Of a stretch of 64,000 nucleotides of DNA, positions 25,494-35,680 are shown piece after piece. The notes beneath the pieces were generated by a model. It saw only the letters and a list, made by a program, of their open reading frames with translations. It made no database searches and was not told the DNA's origin. The position numbers were made by a program, and so were the translations under genes. This DNA comes from Primula veris. Taxonomy: Eukaryota; Streptophyta; Magnoliopsida; Ericales; Primulaceae. Positions within the stretch are counted from its first letter, which is position 1. Every line of letters starts with the position of its first letter. Where the stretch lies: positions 4,838,501 through 4,902,500 of the forward strand of contig OY821750.1 in NCBI GenBank assembly GCA_963682055.1. The letters are read 5' to 3'.

Positions 25494-28400
25494 ATGGTTA
25501 CCAATGTAGAGGAAACCCATCCCGAGATAGTAGAAACCAATAACCAAAACACGCAAATTAGCCAACAAGACCTCGACGATCTACTCGCTATCCGCGACAG
25601 ATATGAAGCTATCCAATCCGGAAACCAACCAACAACCTCCTACGTCAACCAATAACAACCGGTCGAACCACCCCGACATTTCATCGAAGGGATTGTCGAC
25701 GAACACCTTTCGTCCTCGGAGGACGAACAAGACGTGCCCGTATTAAGGCGTGCACGAAGACGCTTAACCGGGTCCCAAGCAGGGCCGAGCTCAAGAGTCC
25801 CTTTGCCTACGGCCTCGGTCAACTCCGGTGCTCGTTTACAAACGGACGAGGCCCATCAGTTTGGTATGCCCGAGGATCATGTACTCGGACAGTCGCCCCG
25901 ACTGCCGACTAATTCTCCGAGGATGATTACACCACCCACGGTGGAGGTACAACATGTCGTTCCATTAGCCGATGAAAGGAACTACACCCAGCTACAAGCT
26001 CAGCTGGCGGCATGCATGACGGCCATGACAGCGGCCGGCATCGTATTGCCAGTTATCCAACCCGACAAAGACCCACGCCATGAAGTGGAAGATTCTGCCT
26101 ACAGGGCCGCCCTGGAGGCAGCGGGTCGGCGACCCGATACAAGAGTCCCCCACCAAGGGGGCAATGTCCCAATAACTATCGTCCATCCGAACACTCATAT
26201 GGAACGTGTCCACACAAACACGAAGGACGATAGATATCCCGAATACAGGGTCGGGGAGGGATATGGCCCACCACCACATCAGGGAGGATACCCTCCCCCC
26301 TACCAAGTCACGGATGACGCGTTCCAACAGGCTTGGAACGTATGCCAAGAAACCCCATGTGCTGAACAGATCACGCGGTACCGCAATCCTATGGGATTCG
26401 TCATCCCCGAATTCAGGCTCTATGATGGGAAGAGTTGCCCTATCGACCATCTGAGGCACTACAAGACGAAGATGGAACTGTGGAGTGATGACCATGCACT
26501 GATGTGCAAATTTTTCAAAAACAGCTTGGGTCAAGAGGCTTCGTCATGGTATCATAACTTACCACGGGGCTCCATTAGAAACTGGGCAGAATTGCTAAGA
26601 GCATACTCCACCCGATACGCTGCTCATCGGAAAAAGAAGGTTAGTATCGAAACCCTTCTTAAAATGACAATGATGGCAAATGAAAGGCTCAACGATTACT
26701 GCATACGTTTTATCGACGTAGCAAACCAGATTCCACGATATGCCAATAATATAGCCATCCAAAACTTTATCAATTCCATCCCTAATGGCTATTGGGTGAG
26801 AAGGAAGTTCATAGGCAAAAACTTCCCGACCACTGATTCCCTGCTAGCCTATTGTACCCACCTCACCGATAAAAACGACGAACTGCGTTTCCTCAACCGA
26901 ACTCTACCGAGAAGAGAGTCGGTCCGCGAGGCACAGGTGGGTCGCAAAAGAGTTAGAAATAACCAGGGAGAAGCATTCCAACCGACCAGAAAGGGCAAAG
27001 AGCCCGAGGTCCATAGCAGGGGAGAGCGACCACGAGCACTAGAGCCCAAACCGCTCCAGATCGCATACCCAACACCGACCAACGAACATAAACCGCTCCA
27101 GCTCGCCTACCCGATGCCACCCAAGCCATTTCAACAGGTTCGGCCCCAAGAGAGGGAACACCGAAACACTTTCGGACCGGTCGAGCTGCGATACACTTTC
27201 AACTTGTCTGCTGAAGATATCCTCAAGGATATATGCAGGGAAAGTTGGTATTCCCGACCACAACCGATCATCTCTCCCCCTAATCAGAGAGATTCCAAGC
27301 TCTTCTGCGCATATCACGAGGATCACGGCCATCTCACTGAGCATTGCCGTAACCTGCGATGGAGAATGAACCAGTGGGGCGATGCAGGATACCTAGCCAA
27401 GTTCATCAAAGGAGCCGGGAATAAAGGCAAACAACTGGCCATCGAGGGATCTGACAACCGGCAAGGCAAAACGATCAACGTCGTTCATATGTCACGACCC
27501 AAGGGCCCAGGCGGGGAACGATCACGACAACGGCAGCTGGCCCACTTTGGCCAAGTAGCCAAGACATCACAGGCGTCGACCTCTAAACGACAATGCACAC
27601 CACGACGACATCCGCCCATTTCTTTCTCGGATCTTGACGAAGAAGGGGTGATTTACCCCCACGGAGACGCCATTAACCTCCGTGTTCAAATCGGCCTAGA
27701 CACAGTCAGCAGGGTACTTGTCGACCAAGGAGCCTCTTGTGATATCATGTACAAGGAGCTCTTCGACAAGATGGAAGTCAAGCTGCAAGATCTACAGCCT
27801 ACCGATGTCACACTGATCGGATTCATCTCCGAAACGACCAAACCTTTGGGTAAGATCGTCCTCAGTGTCACAACAGGGTCCATGTCGGTTCCCGTGGAGT
27901 TCTTAGTGGTCGACGACCACTCCGGGCACAATGCAATATTGGGCCGACCTTGGTTACATGCCATGAAGGCCATACCCTCGACCTATCACCAAAAGGTCAA
28001 ATACCCAAATGATAGGGGAGCGATCGAGACAGCCAGAGGATGTCAAGAAGATTCAAGACGCTGCGAAGACATCACCGCGACTCTCCAACAACAACGAAGC
28101 ACTGTGGAACAACCCACCAGCACAAAGAAGCTGATCAACCAAATATCCAAAACCGAAAGGGTGGTCGAAGAACAAGTAGGAGAGACACTCAGGAAGGTGT
28201 ATATTCCTGATATGGACGAGGAGCATTACTTCCTCCTCGGCGACAACCTTCCAAAACAGGAATCCGAGGAGTTGAAAGCATTCCTCCTCAACAACACTGA
28301 TAAATTCGCCTGGAGTCCTAAAGACATGCCGGGCCTAGAACCCAATACAGCATGCCACCACCTAAGTGTAAACGCCGAGTACAAGCCAATAGCACAGAGG

Positions 28401-29432
28401 AGCAGAAAAGTCTCTGTACAGCACAGAGCAGCTATAATTGCTGAAGTACAAAAGCTATTGGAGGCTGGAGCCATAAGGGAGGTTTACTATCCAAAATGGT
28501 TGTCCAACCCGGTCGTCGTCCCTAAGAAGAACGGGAAGGAGAGAGTCTGTATAGACTTCACCAACCTCAACAAAGCCTGCCCGAGGGACCACTTTCCCCT
28601 TCCAAGGATCGATCAACTGGTGGACGCAACAGCGGGAGCAGAACGGATGACCTTCCTTGACGCATATTCAGGATACCATCAAATTCCCCTCGCCCGCAAA
28701 GATCAAGAAAAGACTTCGTTTATATCACCTTTGGGAAACTATTGCTATACGGTAATGTCGTTCGGCCTACGCAATGCGGGAGCAACCTACTAAAGGATGA
28801 TAACAAGAGTATGTCGAGATCATATAGGGAAGACGATGGAGGTATACATAGACGACATGGTCATCAAAAGCGAAAGAGCCACATCCCACCTTCAAGATAT
28901 CAGGGACGTTTTCCGAACGCTGGGCGAGCACAAACTGAAACTCAATGCGAGCAAGTGTGCATTTGGCATCAGCAAAGGGAAATTCTTGGGGCATATGGTT
29001 AGCCAACGAGGAATAGAGGCCAATCCCGATCAAATAACGGCTCTACGAAACCTAGCTGCGCCCAAGAATAAGAAACAGGTACAAGAGCTCACGGGAATGA
29101 TGGCCGCGCTGAGCAGGTTCATTAGCCGATCCGCAGATAAGGGACGGCCATTTTTCGAATCACTCAAGAAGGATAGAAAATTCGTCTGGGACCCGGAATG
29201 TGAAGTTTCATTCAACAATCTCAAAGAGTACTTTAGGACATTGCCACTGCTAGTAAGGCCGAACAGAGGAGACATTCTGGCATGCTACCTAGCAGTCTCC
29301 GCTACAGCTGTGAGCGCGGTCATCCTAAGAGAAGAAGGTCGCGAACAATTTCCGATCTACTTCGTCAGCAAGACTCTGGTCGAAGCCGAAACACGTTACC
29401 TACCCTTGGAAAAGCTGTGCCTGGCATTGGTC
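25494..29432 (+). pseudogene. Gypsy gag-protease-RT-partial RNase H polyprotein, broken
   Basis: The frame starts at ATG 25494. It meets TAA at 25653-25655 (codon 54), then stays open to TAA at 28791-28793, and continues in frame to about 29432. Domains in order are: a gag core (about 26400-26900) with YDGKSCPIDHL and NDYCIRF; a zinc-knuckle-like motif CAYHEDHGHLTEHC near 27305; an aspartic protease core LVDQGASCDIM near 27717, with Gln where Thr/Ser is usual; and ILGRPWL near 27937. Reverse transcriptase follows with SNPVVVPKKNGKERVCIDF, DAYSGYHQIPL and the YIDD catalytic motif near 28844. RNase H begins near 29278 and breaks off after LCLALV. Both stops replace CAA, the usual codon at GATYQR in the second case. 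It cannot make a full protein. Confidence 0.93.
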
Positions 29433-30171
29433 TCCGGTCCAGGAATCTGGTGTCCCGCACAACCCCATGCACCGGAAGCAATTACAATACCAAGATTACG
29501 CTCTTTGTTGGTATCCGGCAAACCGATAACGAGCCGGCAAAAGGCACGCAGAGTCTTCAAATACGAGCTGCGACGCTCAAAGCTCAAACTATAGACTCCA
29601 AAGACGTCCTTCAGTTCAATCGGTATTCCGGACAACTCCGATAGCCTTTGGATACCATTCAGAGTACGGTAACCATTTAGGGCCAGTTGGGCCGGAGCAA
29701 TTTGGACGGCCTCAAAGAACGAGGCCACCCAATTTGTAAAAGGAAGTCGAAGACCCCCAGTAAAGAATGTCGACGAACGCACAGCTACCTCGCCGGCAGG
29801 AACAAATCCCAGCACCTCCTCGTCAGAAATAGGAAGCCGAATATGTACGTTGTCGGGTATTCCGGCAAGTTCTTTAAAATCCTTCTCCAGGAATGTGCCA
29901 ACTTGGGCCACACATTGGGTCAAAATTTCCTATACAAAGATCATCAAAAGTCCATCAATATACTAACCAAATACACAAACCAGAACCACATCAATAGAAC
30001 GAGAGCCACCACCCCCCCCCCCCCCCCCACGCACATTACATCAGAATCATCAGACATATATAGATAACCTGAACCACATACCAACGACACACCTATGACC
30101 ACAACCACAAATCAAATACAACTCCTAAAAGAGGGAAAGGGGGAGAACGAAAAATCACTTACAGTAATCAT
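29396..30171 (-). CDS. Antisense PF04195-type protein of the gypsy element, two exons
   Basis: Exon 2 (29396-29929) encodes about 177 residues with the pattern of the putative gypsy-type transposon family PF04195: RLPISDEEVLGFVPAGEVAV, FFTGGLRLPFTNWVASFF and IAPAQLALNGYRTLNGI. I infer a 233-bp intron (29930-30162) with donor ACT/GTAAGT and acceptor TATAG/GAA. This joins a tiny exon 1 (30163-30171, ATG ATT ACT) in phase, and no ATG begins exon 2. A 17-nt C-run (G in sense) lies in the intron. The C-terminal end runs antisense into the truncated RNase H region, suggesting that the deletion which removed integrase also cut this gene. The function of the family is unknown. The nested element at 30207 sits 35 bp upstream of the ATG. 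Confidence 0.65.
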
Positions 30172-30206
30172 TATGAGCAAGCAAGCGCGAACAGCAGCAA
30201 GTCTTC

Positions 30207-31426
30207 TGTTGAACTTAGAGTTCAATAATGATTTTGATTATAACTTTGATTATGTTTTTAATGATTTTACGATTTTACTATTTCTCTATTTCATTGATAT
30301 AATGCTTGTCTTTTCCAAAGAATAGAAAATGTACATTTCAGGTCTTTAAATGATAGAGCATTCGATAACGAAGCCATAGGTTCAAGCGGAACCAAAATCG
30401 GAGCTAAAACGAAGGAGTTATGAGCATTCGAAGATTTACGGGACCAGGATTACAGTCGACCGATCGACTGGACAAAAACGACCGATCGTTTTTGATCCAA
30501 TTTCTTCCAGTGAGTCCAGTATAAAAACGACCGATCGTTTTCTGTAAAACGACCGATCGACTGTAGAAAACGACCGATCGTTTTCTGCAGTTTTCGAAAA
30601 CAGCTTTTCAGCTTATTCTGGAAAAGAGCTGTTATATCTTCAACGGTCATAACCCAGAAAAACAGACTTTGCTGTTATATAAACCACCCCAATCTCTCTC
30701 CTAAATCACCAATTACAATATCTATTAACATCCTTCAACCTCTCTCATAAAAACCCTAAAATCACCATTTTGGTGAATATATTCGAGAAAGAGGGAAATC
30801 AAAGAAAAGGAGATTCAAGCTCGATCATCATCAACAACTCACCAATTAGCTTTTTAAGAAGCAATTAGAATCGTGAGCGAAGTTACATTTTTGTAACTAA
30901 ATTTGTATCGAGTGTTTTATAAACTCAATTGTGAGCGAGTGAACGGGTAGAGGCTTTGTAAGCAAGTGAAGCTTAAAAGCTCTAGGTTTTTCATTCGGGT
31001 ACTCATAAATTGAGGGGGAGTCGTAGACTCGTAGACGTGTTCTCTTGCACTTGTATCAAGAGTAGGAACCCCGGATAGAGGGTGAGCCAATCGGTCGATT
31101 GAGCTCAATAGGATTTGTAATATCCGCAAGAACATTTTTAGTGAAATACTCGGTAGTACCGAGGAGAGGACGTAGGCGCGTTTGCCGAACCTCTATAAAT
31201 CGCGGTGTCAATTCCTTTCCCTTACTTTTACTTTACGCAACTTATTTTATTGCTTATTTTCTTGTTTGCGTTAAGTAATTCTAGCAATTCTTTAACTCTT
31301 GTTATAACGCTTAAGCTTAGAATTGCATTAGTTGGGTGTTAGTTGCTTAGAATTTTAATTAGGCGAAAATCGCCATAAACCTTATTCACCCCCCCCCCCC
31401 TTCTAAGGTTAGCACACGGGCCAACA
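30207..31426 (+). repeat. 5' LTR of the gag-only element
   Basis: 1220 bp. A TATA box TATATAAA lies at 30676-30683. Five copies of CGACCGATCG occur upstream of it (30455-30580), in the region that would be U3. A 12-nt C-run lies near the 3' end. Confidence 0.95.
30455..30580. promoter_or_regulatory. Iterated CGACCGATCG motif in the LTR promoter region
   Basis: Five copies of the 10-mer CGACCGATCG occur within about 125 bp, three of them followed by TTTT and two by ACTG. They sit 100-220 bp upstream of the TATA box. The same motif in reverse complement is repeated about seven times in the related solo LTR at 62771-63960. A role in transcription-factor binding is inferred from position and conservation only. 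Confidence 0.5.
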
Positions 31427-31441
31427 ATTGGTATCAGAGCC
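31427..31441 (+). promoter_or_regulatory. Primer-binding site, initiator tRNA-Met type
   Basis: The sequence right after the LTR is ATTGGTATCAGAGCC. The core TGGTATCAGAGC is complementary to the 3' end of initiator tRNA-Met and is the standard primer site of plant copia elements. Confidence 0.9.
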
Positions 31442-31488
31442 GAGGCTCTTGATTATAGAAATCTAACGATTTAAGAGTTAAGATCCCG

Positions 31489-33507
31489 ATGGCTAACTTA
31501 TACAATTTCGCATCCGGCATAGCTTTATCCCCCAATACTCCACCTTATTTTGATGGGATAAACTATAGTTATTGGAAAGATAGGATGAGCATGTTCCTAC
31601 AAAGCTACAATGTCAATCTTTGGAAGATTATTAAAGTAGGATATTCCGCTCCTAAATCCGAAAATAGCAAGAACCCAATCCCCGTAGAGGACCTAGATAA
31701 CGCTCAACTAGAAGCCTACTCTACTAACGCCAAAGCGATGTACACTATTGTTTGTGCCGTTTCTCCTAACGAGTACAACAAAATTTCCGCTTGTAAAACC
31801 GCTAAGGGTATGTGGGATAAGCTAGTAGTAATGCATGAAGGGACTAACCAAGTTAAGGATTGCAAACTCCAACTATTAGTTCATGACTACGAGCTTTTTA
31901 AAATGAGCGAGGGTGAAACCATTTCCGATATGCTTGCTAGGTTTACAACTATTACTAATGGATTAACATCTCTTGGTAAGTGTTTGTCTTCTAAGGAAAT
32001 GGTCTCAAAGGTGATTCGGAGCTTACCGAAAGAATGGGAACCAAAGGTCACCGCAATTCAAGAGGCGCACGACATGAATACCTACTCTCTTGATGCTTTG
32101 ACGGGTTCACTCATTACACACGAGATCACCCTCAATAGTCACAAGCCAATCTCAAAAAGGAGGGAGATAGCTTTCAAAGGAACAACTTGTGACGAGAGCA
32201 ATGAGCTATCCGATGACGACAAAAATTCAATGCAAATCATTCGAATCGTCAAGGAAGTCCTAAAGCTAAAAGACCAACGCAAACACAAAGGTAAATCGTC
32301 AAATAATTCAATTTATTCTAACGATTTTGTTTGCTATACATGTGGCAAGGAAGGACACATGGCGAGAGATTGCGTCATGAATCGCAAGAGCAAAAGCAAG
32401 AAGAAGATATCCGCTTCAAGCTCTAGCGATAGCTCCGACCAAGATGAAGTCGCTCACCTTGGGTGCTATATGGCCATGGAAGAAAGCCATGAACAAAACC
32501 TCTCTTCTTCAAGCGAAAGTGAAAGCGAAGCCGATGAGGTAAATGATCTTTCTTATGATGAATTACTTCATATGTGCGATGTTTATTCTAAAAAATTTCC
32601 TAAGCTTGTCGAAAAGGTCGACTCTCTTAAAAGGATAAATTCTTCTCTCAATGAAGAAATAAGATCCTTAAAAAGAGATAAAATTGAAAACGAGTCTATT
32701 CCGACTTCGTCATTTTCTCTTCATGATGTAGATGACGAAAAGGAAGACTTAAAAGATAAAAACGAGTTTTTAAAAACCGAAAATGACTCTTTGAAAAATA
32801 AAAACGATGAGCTTGTCATTGCGGTAAAGAAACTCGAGTTAACAATCTCAAGGTTTTCCAAAGGGAAAACCGTGTTGGACGAAATTTTGAGTTGTCAAAA
32901 AGATGTTAATGACAAAAGCGGTTTGGGTTTCGATTCCAACTCTATTGACTCAAGCACAACCCGCTTTGTTAAATCTTCTAGCTTGTCTACAACTCCTATT
33001 CCGCCTATACAAAAGGTTGTTTTTACACAAGGGAATACTTCAAGAGTTTTGCCGAACTCTTGTAATAATAGAAGAGGTTTAGGTTTTCAAACCAAAACCG
33101 CTCATCATACTTCTAAAACTTCCTACAAAAAGTCGCATAGTTCTCGTTTTACGAAAAAGTCTATGCATTGCATGCATTGTAGTAGAAGTGAGCATAATTC
33201 TTCTAAATGCCCAAATCGCTTTCATGTTAGTAGAAGCGATTTGAAATGGGTAGTAAAGACCCGAGCCACTAACAATGTCGGACCCAAAAGAAATTGGGTA
33301 CCAAATGGCAAATCTTGTGTTGTAGGTATCTCCATTCAAAAGGAGAAAATCAACAAGTGGTTGGCAACACCGGCAAAAACCGTGGAAGTCAAGAAGATCG
33401 ACTCCACTATCAAGAATGAAGTGCCGTTGATCGACAAAGGTGGGAGGCATACCAACAAATGGTACCACCTATTTGGAATCGGCAACGCTCAATGCAAATG
33501 CCATTAG
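31489..33507 (+). CDS. Gag-like protein of the gag-only element, 672 aa
   Basis: An intact frame from ATG 31489 to stop 33505-33507. The N-terminal part shows PPYFDGINYSYWKDRMSMFL and a UBN2/DUF4219-type gag core with MWDKLVVMHEGT near residue 107 and ISDMLARFT near 145. A CCHC zinc knuckle CYTCGKEGHMARDC lies near residues 282-295, followed by a serine-rich linker. A coiled-coil segment spans roughly 355-460. A second CCHC knuckle CMHCSRSEHNSSKC is near 562-575. Normal copia polyproteins continue from this point into protease, but here the chain ends soon after WYHLFGIGNAQCKCH. The protein is expected to form RNA-binding particles that package the element's RNA. All enzymatic functions must come from a partner element. 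Confidence 0.93.
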   Translation: MANLYNFASGIALSPNTPPYFDGINYSYWKDRMSMFLQSYNVNLWKIIKVGYSAPKSENSKNPIPVEDLDNAQLEAYSTNAKAMYTIVCAVSPNEYNKISACKTAKGMWDKLVVMHEGTNQVKDCKLQLLVHDYELFKMSEGETISDMLARFTTITNGLTSLGKCLSSKEMVSKVIRSLPKEWEPKVTAIQEAHDMNTYSLDALTGSLITHEITLNSHKPISKRREIAFKGTTCDESNELSDDDKNSMQIIRIVKEVLKLKDQRKHKGKSSNNSIYSNDFVCYTCGKEGHMARDCVMNRKSKSKKKISASSSSDSSDQDEVAHLGCYMAMEESHEQNLSSSSESESEADEVNDLSYDELLHMCDVYSKKFPKLVEKVDSLKRINSSLNEEIRSLKRDKIENESIPTSSFSLHDVDDEKEDLKDKNEFLKTENDSLKNKNDELVIAVKKLELTISRFSKGKTVLDEILSCQKDVNDKSGLGFDSNSIDSSTTRFVKSSSLSTTPIPPIQKVVFTQGNTSRVLPNSCNNRRGLGFQTKTAHHTSKTSYKKSHSSRFTKKSMHCMHCSRSEHNSSKCPNRFHVSRSDLKWVVKTRATNNVGPKRNWVPNGKSCVVGISIQKEKINKWLATPAKTVEVKKIDSTIKNEVPLIDKGGRHTNKWYHLFGIGNAQCKCH

Positions 33508-33781
33508 CGAGCGGACTCACCATCACATATTCGGTATACTCTACTCATTTATGTCTACATATATGTGATTAGGTGGGTATATGCATAATAATAACATTTT
33601 TCATGTTTTGGTTTTTCGTTAAAAACCCTTCACATTACCCCATATTGTTTATTTATTGCATTTTGATAATGCCAAAGGGGGAGAAAAATGATATACTTAG
33701 AGATAATGCGTTTTGTTAAAATGGAGGAGATTTTTGAGTGTAAAATCATCATTAGTTTGTCATAATCAAAATGGGGGAGAT
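33508..33781 (+). other. Untranslated tail and polypurine tract of the gag-only element
   Basis: AT-rich spacer without coding potential. It contains GGGGGAGAAAA at 33677 and ends in the polypurine tract AATGGGGGAGAT just before the LTR at 33782. The two similar purine tracts suggest a central and a terminal primer, but only the second is positioned for LTR synthesis. Confidence 0.6.
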
Positions 33782-35007
33782 TGTTGAACTTAGAGTTCAA
33801 TAATGATTTTGATTATAACTTTGATTATGTTTTTAATGATTTTACGATTTTACTATTTCTCTATTTCATTGATATAATGCTTGTCTTTTCCAAAGAATAG
33901 AAAATGTACATTTCAGGTCTTTAAATGATAGAGCATTCGATAACGAAGCCATAGGTTCAAGCGGAACCAAAATCGGAGCTAAAACGAAGGAGTTATGAGC
34001 ATTCGAAGATTTACGGGACCAGGATTACAGTCGACCGATCGACTGGACAAAAACGACCGATCGTTTTTGATCCAATTTCTTCCAGTGAGTCCAGTATAAA
34101 AACGACCGATCGTTTTCTGTAAAACGACCGATCGACTGTAGAAAACGACCGATCGTTTTCTGCAGTTTTCGAAAACAGCTTTTCAGCTTATTCTGGAAAA
34201 GAGCTGTTATATCTTCAACGGTCATAACCCAGAAAAACAGACTTTGCTGTTATATAAACCACCCCAATCTCTCTCCTAAATCACCAATTACAATATCTAT
34301 TAACATCCTTCAACCTCTCTCATAAAAACCCTAAAATCACCATTTTGGTGAATATATTCGAGAAAGAGGGAAATCAAAGAAAAGGAGATTCAAGCTCGAT
34401 CATCATCAACAACTCACCAATTAGCTTTTTAAGAAGCAATTAGAATCGTGAGCGAAGTTACATTTTTGTAACTAAATTTGTATCGAGTGTTTTATAAACT
34501 CAATTGTGAGCGAGTGAACGGGTAGAGGCTTTGTAAGCAAGTGAAGCTTAAAAGCTCTAGGTTTTTCATTCGGGTACTCATAAATTGAGGGGGAGTCGTA
34601 GACTCGTAGACGTGTTCTCTTGCACTTGTATCAAGAGTAGGAACCCCGGATAGAGGGTGAGCCAATCGGTCGATTGAGCTCAATAGGATTTGTAATATCC
34701 GCAAGAACATTTTTAGTGAAATACTCGGTAGTACCGAGGAGAGGACGTAGGCGCGTTTGCCGAACCTCTATAAATCGCGGTGTCAATTCCTTTCCCTTAC
34801 TTTTACTTTACGCAACTTATTTTATTGCTTATTTTCTTGTTTGCGTTAAGTAATTCTAGCAATTCTTTAACTCTTGTTATAACGCTTAAGCTTAGAATTG
34901 CATTAGTTGGGTGTTAGTTGCTTAGAATTTTAATTAGGCGAAAATCGCCATAAACCTTATTCACCCCCCCCCCCCCCCCCCTTCTAAGGTTAGCACACGG
35001 GCCAACA
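33782..35007 (+). repeat. 3' LTR of the gag-only element
   Basis: 1226 bp, matching the 5' LTR apart from six extra C residues in the C-run near 34963-34981. It is followed by the TCTTC target duplication. Confidence 0.95.
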
Positions 35008-35012
35008 TCTTC

Positions 35013-35680
35013 CAACAAAACCACGAAACCCTAGATCAAGCGGCCGAACTCTTTTCCTTTTTGGCGGGAAAAATATGCTTTAGAGAGAGAGAGATATTTT
35101 CTTCAGCGAATTCTGTGATAAAAATAAACAGGATTACTTGGCACAATAAAAAGGAGTGGAGTGACAAAAGGAATAAAATAATAACCGTCCTTTCGTGTAA
35201 CAGAGGTTTACCTTTTTTCCAACCATACAATAGTCAACAACCGCTGCTATTTTTTAACATATAAACGCTCCAGATTTCGCCACGTCAGCGCGTATCCCAC
35301 TACCCAAGGCAGTTCACATCATTACACCTAAATAAACGGCCAGTAGACCCTACCACGAAAAGCTTCCCACATACGCTACCACTATTATCACACCGAGAAT
35401 ATCCCCCGATTAAAGTTCCTCGACGCCAAACCAATTCTTACCCAAAGGGCACACCGAACAAGGTGGACGAAGACCGTTTCTAGCTTGACGGCAGGGAGCA
35501 TCAAGTCTACCAACGCTCTCCGGGGGGATAAAAGGGCACATTGTTCGGTGTATACTGAGAAACATCAAATAAAATAGAATAGACAGAATCAAGTGCAAGA
35601 CAAGTTTTATTCATCCACAAAGGGGGAAATACAAACAATACAACAGAAAAAGAAAAATGTTACAAGAAAATACACACATC
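35013..35680 (-). other. Leader region of the antisense PF04195-type gene and spacer
   Basis: Before the nested insertion this stretch was continuous with 30206, so its left part would be the 5' leader and promoter of the antisense gene at 29396-30171. A reverse-strand AATAAA (plus TTTATT at 35606-35611) lies about 70 bp beyond the stop of the next antisense ORF and is a plausible poly(A) signal for it. No coding segment is supported. Confidence 0.45.

Larger units (their letters stand above)
30207..35007 (+). mobile_element. Gag-only LTR retrotransposon (TR-GAG-like), 4.8 kb
   Basis: The LTRs are 30207-31426 and 33782-35007. Both begin TGTTGAACTTAGAG and end CGGGCCAACA. A 5-bp target duplication TCTTC flanks the element (30202-30206 and 35008-35012). 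The primer site is TTGGTATCAGAGC (initiator tRNA-Met type), and the polypurine tract is AATGGGGGAGA just before 33782. The sole internal gene is a 672-residue gag ORF. No protease, integrase or polymerase is present. The LTRs differ only by the length of a C-run (12 against 18), so insertion was very recent. This layout matches the TR-GAG class of non-autonomous elements, which depend on a partner for replication. Confidence 0.93.

Noticed and set aside
25992..26534. 180-codon minus-strand frame opposite gag
   Set aside because: It is the shadow of the gag coding strand. Unlike the frames after 29396, it has no domain similarity or promoter-like context.
28226..29275. Several minus-strand frames opposite reverse transcriptase
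   Set aside because: They are mirror frames of a strongly conserved sense domain.
30450..30650. 66-codon minus-strand frame in both LTRs of the gag-only element (again at 34025-34225)
   Set aside because: It is duplicated only because the LTRs are identical. It crosses the CGACCGATCG repeats and is absent from the related solo LTR.
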